A stretch of DNA of 49,787 nt from Promineifilum sp. (GTDB lineage: Bacteria; Chloroflexota; Anaerolineae; Promineifilales; Promineifilaceae), in NCBI GenBank assembly GCA_017983515.1, contig JAGOBF010000020.1:1-49787 (forward strand), read 5' to 3'. Made by a program: the position numbers and the translations under genes. Positions 41,414-49,787 of this stretch are shown here, piece by piece (positions within the stretch are counted from its first letter, which is position 1; every line of letters starts with the position of its first letter). A model generated the notes under the pieces. It saw only the letters and a list, made by a program, of their open reading frames with translations, was not told where the DNA came from and did no database searches.

Positions 41414-42147
41414 CAAGGCAAAGATTCGCACACGCGGCCGTCGCCACCACCGTCCAGATGATGCACGTCGCGCCCAGACGTGTCCCAACAGTATTCGAAG
41501 CACGTCTGCGCTTCGTCCTGGGTCTGGAAGTCACGGCAATCATAGAGATTGCGATCACAGTCGCAGGGACCGATGAGATCGGGACGGCTCCACATGCCCG
41601 CCGCCGCTTCTTCCGCTTCGGCCTGCAACCCGCGCAAGTAATCGGTTTGGGCCACGTCGGGCGGGAAGGTGACCAGGCGCGCCATGCCATTGCGGATCAT
41701 CTGGGCGTTGATAAACGTGCCGTCGAGCAGGTAGACATAACGAAGCAGGCGGCCATACTGGTCGGTATCGCTGACGTCGCGCACCAGGATGACCGTCTGA
41801 TCTTCGACCATCTGGCGGTTGAAGTCCGAAGCCTCTTCGTAAAAAGGCTCTTCCCGTTCGGGCGAGTCGATGCCGATGTAACGCAGGCGATAAGTTTGGC
41901 CGCCTAGCTCGACGTCGATTGTGTCGCCGTCGTAGATACGGGTGACACGTGCGCGCTCCCCGGCCGGCGCAGTCGGCTCGGCCGCCGGCAAATCATCCAG
42001 CCCGGGCAGCGGGGTGCGGGGCGGGCGCAGCGGGGTGGCCGGTTGATCGAGCAGCGTCGTTGATCCGGAGGGAGCGCAATGGGTCGCGGTACCGATGATG
42101 AAACAACAGGATGCAACGAGAAGGAGTAGCCCGCGGGAGAGATTCAT
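41413..42147 (-). CDS. Lipoprotein thermonuclease with excalibur domain
   Basis: 244 residues. N-terminal hydrophobic stretch (LLLLVASCCFIIGTATHC) with a Cys that can be lipidated. The staphylococcal nuclease domain lies at about 68-185: RVTRIYDGDTIDVELGGQTYRLRYIGIDSPE, with catalytic RLRYIG and DSPE, QYGRLLRYVYL and FINAQMIRNGMARL. The last about 45 residues (YDCRDFQTQDEAQTCFEYC, DVHHLDGGGDGRVCE) are a Cys-rich excalibur calcium-binding domain. A secreted Ca-dependent nuclease that degrades extracellular DNA or RNA. Translation is coupled with the downstream kinase. Confidence 0.93.
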   Translation of the reverse strand: MNLSRGLLLLVASCCFIIGTATHCAPSGSTTLLDQPATPLRPPRTPLPGLDDLPAAEPTAPAGERARVTRIYDGDTIDVELGGQTYRLRYIGIDSPEREEPFYEEASDFNRQMVEDQTVILVRDVSDTDQYGRLLRYVYLLDGTFINAQMIRNGMARLVTFPPDVAQTDYLRGLQAEAEEAAAGMWSRPDLIGPCDCDRNLYDCRDFQTQDEAQTCFEYCWDTSGRDVHHLDGGGDGRVCESLP

Positions 42148-42264
42148 GGATTTAGGGGACGACTTGGTCGTGTGGATGCTTGTTTCTGCTCATAAGTTGC
42201 TCTCGATGAATGGTAACTGTTTTTCAGAGAGAGTCATCTGATTGAGAAAACAGAGGTGAGGGGA

Positions 42265-42292
42265 TTGACAACTATCTGATCGATTTTATACT
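42265..42292 (+). promoter_or_regulatory. Promoter of padR-modAB
   Basis: TTGACA (42265-42270), 16-nt spacer, TATACT (42287-42292). The PadR start at 42314 lies 22 nt downstream. No clear PadR operator palindrome is seen. Confidence 0.75.
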
Positions 42293-42313
42293 TATTCATT
42301 GAGTATTCACCTT

Positions 42314-42868
42314 ATGAGTCCCCTCCTGCGTGCCCCAATTTCCACCGCCCATGCCCTTCTGGGTCTCGTGCGCCATGAGCCATTGCACGGCTATCAGATC
42401 TATCGCCGACTGACCGATACGCCGGAACTCCAGGCGGTGTGGCGAATGAAGCAGAGCCATCTCTATGCGCTGCTGTCCCGGATGGAAGAGGAAGCATTGC
42501 TGGAGGCGAAACTGGAAACTCAGGGTACGCGCCCACCGCGCAAGGTATATCACCTGACGACGGCCGGGGCGCAGGCCTTCGACCAATGGCTGATCGAGCC
42601 AGTGGCGATACCACGCGATATGCGCCTGGAATTCATGCTCAAGTTGTACTTTGCTCTGCGCGAGGAAAAAGCGACGGCCGCGCGCTTGATCAAGCGCCAG
42701 CAAGCGGTGTGCGCAGAGTGGCTGGCGACTCAGGAAAAGGATAGGAGAAACGCCACCACTCCTTATCTCCTGGCTGTGCGGCGCTTTCGACGCGACCACA
42801 TCGGGGCCATACAACAATGGCTGGAATGGCTGCCGTCGTTGATCAGTGATCCACTTGAGCCGGCATAA
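42314..42868 (+). CDS. PadR-family transcriptional regulator
   Basis: 184 residues from ATG 42314; an in-frame TTG at 42299 sits at the predicted transcription start and is unlikely. The N-terminal winged helix is typical: LLGLVRHEPLHGYQIYRRL, MKQSHLYALLSRMEEEALLEA and RKVYHLTTAGAQAFDQWL. A helical C-terminal dimerisation region (about 85-184) follows. PadR proteins repress genes for detoxification or transport and respond to small ligands. It immediately precedes modA, so it may control it, or an unrelated target; modulation by molybdate is not supported. Confidence 0.9.
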   Translation: MSPLLRAPISTAHALLGLVRHEPLHGYQIYRRLTDTPELQAVWRMKQSHLYALLSRMEEEALLEAKLETQGTRPPRKVYHLTTAGAQAFDQWLIEPVAIPRDMRLEFMLKLYFALREEKATAARLIKRQQAVCAEWLATQEKDRRNATTPYLLAVRRFRRDHIGAIQQWLEWLPSLISDPLEPA

Positions 42869-42895
42869 GCCTTGATCCCGTCAACAAGGAACAGA

Positions 42896-43735
42896 ATGAT
42901 GTCGCGTTCAGTACATTTCAAATGGCGAATCCGTTTATTGTTACCAGCGACCTTACTCGCTTCACTATTGTTCGCTTGCGCCCCGCTAGAAGATAACACT
43001 CAAGCTCCGGCAGCAGACACAACGCTGACGGTCTATGCTGCGGCCTCATTGACCGACGCCTTCGGCGAGTTCTCGGAGCGTTACCTGGCCGAACACCCCA
43101 GCGTTACGTTAGCCTTCAACTTCGCCGGCTCGAATCAACTGGCTACCCAGATCGGCGCCGATGCCCCTGTTGACGTATTTGCCAGCGCCAATCCTGAGCA
43201 AATGGAAGCGGTCATCGCTGCCGGCCGAATCGACGCCGGCGCGCCGGCCGTCTTTGCGACCAACCGGCTTGTCGTCATCTACCCGGTTGACAATCCCGGC
43301 GACTTCGCCTCTCTGCAAGACCTCAGGAATCCGGGTATTCTGCTGGTGCTGGCCGCCGAGGAAGTCCCCGTCGGCCGCTATTCGCTGGCGTTCCTGGACG
43401 CGGCGTCGGCCGACCCGGCTTTCGGCGAATCGTTTAAGTCCGAGGTGTTAGCCAACGTCGTTTCCTATGAGGAGAACGTGCGCGCCGTGCTCAACAAGGT
43501 CTTGCTGGGCGAGGCCGACGCGGGAATCGTTTACACAAGTGATCTGGCGGCTGTGCCCGGCGTCGGCCACCTCGACATCCCCGATGCGCTCAACAGCATT
43601 GCCCACTATCCCATCGCCGTTCTCAACGACTCGCCCCAGCAAGCGGCCGCCCAGTCATTTGTGGACTTTGTGCTCAGCGCCGAAGGGCAGCAAATCCTGG
43701 CCACCTATGGCTTTGGAGCCGGCACTCCCCAATGA
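42896..43735 (+). CDS. modA: ModA, molybdate ABC transporter substrate-binding lipoprotein
   Basis: About 279 residues; AAGGA lies just before ATG 42896 and ATG 42899. A lipobox (LASLLFAC) marks a lipoprotein. The family core is clear: TLTVYAAASLTDAFGEFSERY, FNFAGSNQLATQIGADAPVDVFASAN, LVVIYPVDNPGDFASLQDL, VPVGRYSLAFL, VSYEENVRAVLNKVLLGEADAGIVY. It binds molybdate (or tungstate) outside the membrane and hands it to ModB. The modB start overlaps its stop by 4 nt. Confidence 0.94.
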   Translation: MMSRSVHFKWRIRLLLPATLLASLLFACAPLEDNTQAPAADTTLTVYAAASLTDAFGEFSERYLAEHPSVTLAFNFAGSNQLATQIGADAPVDVFASANPEQMEAVIAAGRIDAGAPAVFATNRLVVIYPVDNPGDFASLQDLRNPGILLVLAAEEVPVGRYSLAFLDAASADPAFGESFKSEVLANVVSYEENVRAVLNKVLLGEADAGIVYTSDLAAVPGVGHLDIPDALNSIAHYPIAVLNDSPQQAAAQSFVDFVLSAEGQQILATYGFGAGTPQ

Positions 43736-44559
43736 GCTGGCTTGGCCCAACGGAAGCACGTCGCCGCCTGCCCCCGCGCCACAAGCCCGAGGCCTGGTGG
43801 GCGCTGTCACTGCCATTGTTGCTGTTCCTTGTGTTGCCCCTATTGGCTTTGCTCTCTTTCAGTTCCCCGGCGGCCCTGATGGACAATCTGGCCCTGCCGC
43901 AGGTGCGCTCGGCGATCAGCCTTAGCTTGCGGACGAGTACATGGGCGACACTGGCCGCCGTCTTGCTGGGCACGCCGGTGGCCTACCTGTTGGCGCGGCG
44001 AAATTTCCCCGGCCGCATGCTGGTCGACAATCTCATCGACTTACCGATTGTTCTGCCGCCGGCCGTGGCCGGGCTGTCGCTCTTGCTCATCTTCGGCCGG
44101 CGGGGCTGGATCGGCGCGCCGCTGGCTGAATTTGGCTTGCGGATTACTTTCACCGAAATGGCCGTGGTCATCGCCCAAACCTTCATCGCGGTCTCGCTGT
44201 TCATCCGCGCCTCCTCCATAGGCTTTGCCGGAGTCGAGCCCGAACTCGAAGATGCCGCCGCCATCGACGGGGCCAACCAGTGGCAGATATTCCGCCACAT
44301 CGTCGTGCCGTTGGCGCGCCGCGCACTGCTGACCGGCGTCGCCCTGGCCTGGGCGCGGGCGCTGGGCGAATTCGGCGCGACGATTATTTTCGCCGGGAAC
44401 TTTCCCGGCCGCACCCAGACGATGCCGCTGGCGATCTACCTGGGCTTTGAGCTGGACTTGGGCGTCGCCGTCGCCCTGTCGGTCATCCTGGTGGCCTTCT
44501 CGTTTGTTATTCTATTGTTGATGAAAGGGCTTTTGGGCCGGGAAGAAGAAGGGGTTTAA
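43732..44559 (+). CDS. modB: ModB, molybdate ABC transporter permease
   Basis: 275 residues with about six TM helices. The ABC-ATPase contact loop (EAA motif) reads EDAAAIDGANQWQIFRHIVVPLARRALL; FGATIIFAGNFPGRTQTMPLAIY is a further ModB signature. It starts within the modA stop (ATGA). No modC ATPase follows: the operon ends here at a hairpin, so the ATPase must be elsewhere in the genome or shared. Confidence 0.93.
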   Translation: MSWLGPTEARRRLPPRHKPEAWWALSLPLLLFLVLPLLALLSFSSPAALMDNLALPQVRSAISLSLRTSTWATLAAVLLGTPVAYLLARRNFPGRMLVDNLIDLPIVLPPAVAGLSLLLIFGRRGWIGAPLAEFGLRITFTEMAVVIAQTFIAVSLFIRASSIGFAGVEPELEDAAAIDGANQWQIFRHIVVPLARRALLTGVALAWARALGEFGATIIFAGNFPGRTQTMPLAIYLGFELDLGVAVALSVILVAFSFVILLLMKGLLGREEEGV

Positions 44560-44565
44560 CAAAAA

Positions 44566-44593
44566 CGGCCTGCCCGTGTCAACAGGCAGGCCG
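44566..44593. terminator. Hairpin terminator between modB and gyrB
   Basis: CGGCCTGCC (44566-44574) pairs perfectly with GGCAGGCCG (44585-44593); five T follow on the minus strand. It ends the gyrB transcript and may block read-through from modB. Confidence 0.8.
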
Positions 44594-44619
44594 CTCATTA
44601 CCTGATCTCGATAATGGAC

Positions 44620-47560
<2,941 letters not shown>

Positions 47561-47629
47561 GGTTAACAGATGGATTATATCACATCTGTTCTATCCGGTC
47601 GAAGATCTGAGAGAGAAAAATGCCTGATT

Positions 47630-49684
47630 TTAAGGCTGCGCGTCGGCGCGAACGCGGATGATTTGGCCGTCGGCCGTGCCCGCAAACAGGTAAGGCATGG
47701 CGGCGAAATCGGGCACGATGGCGATGGCCGTGGGCTGGAAACGGCCCGCTTCGTCGGCCACGCCGGCCGCCCACACGCTGGCCATGCCGTCGAATGAGGC
47801 CGTGATCGATCGGTCGTGTAGCAGGAAGATGGGTCGCTGCTCCTCAGCGATATCGACGGCGATGGCCAGCTGCGGCGGGCCGGGCGACGTCTCCATAACG
47901 GACTGCCATGTCGCGCCCCCATCGAGCGAGCGGGCGAACCGCCCCCCGTCGGTAAAGGCGTACAGGAGCGCGTATTCGCCGGATGAGGGGGCCGTGGCCA
48001 ACAGGGCGAGCGGTTCTCCATTGGGGGCGGCCCCAACTTCCAGCCATTCTTCGCCGCCGTCGGTTGAGTGGAGAATCCGGGCGCCATAGGCCCCGTATAG
48101 TTCGCTCTCCAAGCCCTGGCCGTCGACCAGCGCCACGCGATCCAGCCGCTGATCCAGTAAGTGCCAATTGCGGCCGCCGTCTCGCGCGCGATAAAGCAGC
48201 CCGGTGGTTGTCAGGGCGAACAGGGTTTGGTTGTCCGCATAGCCGGGCGAGAGGAACAGGCCGGCGAAGCGCGTCCCTTCGGGGAAGACTGTTTCCGCGG
48301 GCGTCCACGAGCGGCCGGTGTCCAGCGAACGCATCACCGTCGGCGGCTGGTTGGTCGCGGCGACGAGCAGCGAATCCTGCCGGAAGTCGGGCGAGAAGGC
48401 GACGGCCGCCACCGATTCACACGTTCCGTCAACGGCCGTTGTACTGCGTAGCCAACCACTTTCGGGATTGATCAATACGAACAATTGCCCGCCGCCGGCG
48501 CAGTCGTCGCCGTCCATGAGCGCGGCCATCGTTTGGTTGTCGGCCCAGTTGGGAGCCGGGACGATCTGCCGGACAGCCAACGGCGGCAAGGGCGAAGGAG
48601 CAGCCACGGGAGGGAATTGCTGGTCGAATAGGTTGGCCGCCGGCCATAACATCAGCCGGCCGGTGGGAGTGACGAAATACAGGGTGTCACCGGCCGCATC
48701 ATGTCCGGCAAGCCGGCTATCAGCTAGGAGCGGCACGCTCATCTCTCCGGTCAGCGTCCTGCTCTGGGGTTCAACGGTGCGAATCGTCTCCCCGACGGCC
48801 TCATAGATCAACTGCCGTCGGGTATCGATTGCCATTCCCGCCGGACTGCCCTGGAAGTCACCACTTTCTTCGTGCCACTGGTTCGCACTATCCCACCGCC
48901 AGAAGGTGGTCGGCCCCAGGCGGTTGACTGACAAGCCGATCAGATCGCCCTCATAAGGGATGTATTGCGAGTTGCCGTCCACGTCGACCCGGCCGACTTC
49001 CACACCTTCCACCGGATCCAGAGCAATTAGAGTCATCGTTACCCACGGGACACAGGTGCGCGTGATGAAGGACAAATACAAGCGACCGGTAGATGGGTCG
49101 GCCGCGGTTTGGTAGATCGGCGCGTCGCCGGAGGGCTCATCGCACACAAATCGCTCCGCAGTCAGGGGAATGGTTCTGATGATCTCTCCGGTGGCAGGAT
49201 CGATGACGAAAACACTTGTGTCCCGAAAGGCGTAGATCAGGCCCGATTGGGTATCGACCTGCGGGGCCGGGGGGCCGTCCTGGGCCGGCAGATCGATGAC
49301 GGCCAGGGTTTCGCCGGTGGAGGCATCCAACAGGGCCACGCCCTGCGCACCTCGATCGACTATCAGGCGTTGGCGGGCAGCGTCGAGGGCCAATTGGCCG
49401 GGCTCGTCCCAGGCCATAAGCAGGCTGCCGGTACGCGCGTCGAGAACGAGGAGCTTGGGTTTGCCATTCACCTGGCCGGCGGCGAATAGCCGCGAGTGGG
49501 CGTCATCTATCTGCAAGGGGGATAGTATGACCGATTGGGCGACGCCCGAGTGAGACGAGGCGGCCGGTGAGGCGACCGGGTATGGGGGCGGGTTGAGCGC
49601 TGATTCATTGGCCGCCCCGTCGGGAACGCACGAAGCCAAGAGCAGGATCAGTAGAGCGATGAGCCAGGAAGTTGACCGTACCAT
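47630..49684 (-). CDS. Lipoprotein with two beta-propeller-like halves
   Basis: About 684 residues from ATG 49684; TATACT at 49696-49691 lies 6 to 7 nt before it, so a leaderless start is possible. A lipobox (LLLASC) is present. The N-terminal half has YVTN/NHL-like blades (RTGSLLMAWDEPGQLALDAARQRLIV, VIDLPAQDG, TGEIIRTIPL). The C-terminal half (about 405-680) has BNR/sialidase Asp-box repeats (RSLDTGRSWTPAE, RARDGGRNWHLL, HSTDGGEEWLEV, RSLDGGATWQSV). Such proteins bind ligands outside the cell, here without visible catalytic motifs, so enzyme activity is not supported. Confidence 0.85.
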   Translation of the reverse strand: MVRSTSWLIALLILLLASCVPDGAANESALNPPPYPVASPAASSHSGVAQSVILSPLQIDDAHSRLFAAGQVNGKPKLLVLDARTGSLLMAWDEPGQLALDAARQRLIVDRGAQGVALLDASTGETLAVIDLPAQDGPPAPQVDTQSGLIYAFRDTSVFVIDPATGEIIRTIPLTAERFVCDEPSGDAPIYQTAADPSTGRLYLSFITRTCVPWVTMTLIALDPVEGVEVGRVDVDGNSQYIPYEGDLIGLSVNRLGPTTFWRWDSANQWHEESGDFQGSPAGMAIDTRRQLIYEAVGETIRTVEPQSRTLTGEMSVPLLADSRLAGHDAAGDTLYFVTPTGRLMLWPAANLFDQQFPPVAAPSPLPPLAVRQIVPAPNWADNQTMAALMDGDDCAGGGQLFVLINPESGWLRSTTAVDGTCESVAAVAFSPDFRQDSLLVAATNQPPTVMRSLDTGRSWTPAETVFPEGTRFAGLFLSPGYADNQTLFALTTTGLLYRARDGGRNWHLLDQRLDRVALVDGQGLESELYGAYGARILHSTDGGEEWLEVGAAPNGEPLALLATAPSSGEYALLYAFTDGGRFARSLDGGATWQSVMETSPGPPQLAIAVDIAEEQRPIFLLHDRSITASFDGMASVWAAGVADEAGRFQPTAIAIVPDFAAMPYLFAGTADGQIIRVRADAQP

Positions 49685-49702
49685 GCACAAAGTATAGCGG
49701 AA

Positions 49703-49787
49703 TTATCCCTGTTGGGATTGCCGGTTCCACGTCTCCCACGCCAACGCGAAAGGAAACCCAAGGATGAGGAAGAGCAGATTTTTCATG
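49703..49787 (-). CDS. C-terminal end of a gene running off the window
   Basis: A stop at 49703-49705 closes a minus-strand frame that is open to the window edge (27 codons: MKNLLFLILGFPFALAWETW then NRQSQQG). The hydrophobic run looks like a terminal TM helix. The first visible ATG is at the edge itself, so this is either a fragment of a longer gene or a very small protein. It ends 19 nt before the propeller lipoprotein start. Confidence 0.4.
   Translation of the reverse strand, partial: MKNLLFLILGFPFALAWETWNRQSQQG

Overview
The window is a gene-dense, high-GC bacterial chromosome segment with no rRNA, phage, IS or CRISPR signature. Gene content and protein style point to Chloroflexota, probably an Anaerolineae relative; this is inferred from remembered families, not from a search. 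The indicators are membrane sensors with the RYRLFDIDVIIRR segment, SpoIIE phosphatase/STAS switches, a BTAD-ATPase regulator, fused aconitase X, and CIRCE-controlled groESL. Most genes start with ATG or GTG and many sit in short operons with 1-4 nt overlaps.

Layout. 1-7915 is a signalling block: a SARP/BTAD regulator with an ATPase domain (minus, cut by the window edge), a small membrane protein, a PDZ-like membrane sensor, an FAD disulfide reductase, a SpoIIE phosphatase fused to a HATPase kinase domain, and two STAS proteins. 7954-12841 holds a CrtI/PYROXD2-like oxidoreductase, a pentapeptide-repeat protein, a one-chain aconitase X and a MOSC protein. 12931-14477 (minus) is a second PDZ-like sensor carrying a 1-nt frameshift, followed by a MazF-type toxin-antitoxin pair. 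15154-16917 (minus) is a DUF35/thiolase pair. 17162-24026 holds a glycosidase-like lipoprotein, an LLM oxidoreductase/uracil-DNA glycosylase pair, a MoeZ/ubiquitin-like/JAMM sulfur-carrier cluster, a helical unknown and a YhhN protein. 24196-27745 has recD2, a stand-alone SpoIIE phosphatase and a P-loop protein. 27953-30056 (minus) is groES-groEL with a textbook promoter and CIRCE operator. 30186-36835 holds TPR, glycosyltransferase, HD phosphohydrolase, LysM-M23 peptidase and two unknown conserved genes. 36855-40901 has a MoaD-like protein, tRNA-Arg(UCU), nnrE-nnrD, rplS with a leader attenuator, a glutamine amidotransferase and a YbaK deacylase. 40898-44559 has a small kinase, a secreted nuclease, PadR and modA-modB. 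44620-49787 (minus) has gyrB, membrane and propeller-like lipoprotein genes and a partial gene at the edge.

The most interesting signal is a direct-repeat promoter element, ACGATC-N5-ACGATC preceded by CGTA. It occurs upstream of the small membrane protein/sensor operon, twice upstream of the phosphatase operon, and upstream of the second sensor. In three of the four copies a -10 hexamer begins exactly 6 nt after the second repeat. An 11-bp repeat period just upstream of the -10 is the known geometry of SARP-family sites, and a SARP-type regulator is encoded divergently beside the first copy. I infer a regulon that joins membrane sensing to a phosphatase/STAS partner switch. A second noteworthy feature is a ubiquitin-like sulfur carrier that ends in GG-Arg-Cys next to a JAMM peptidase and MoeZ. 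A third is a set of short dispersed word elements found both between genes and in frame inside protein linkers.
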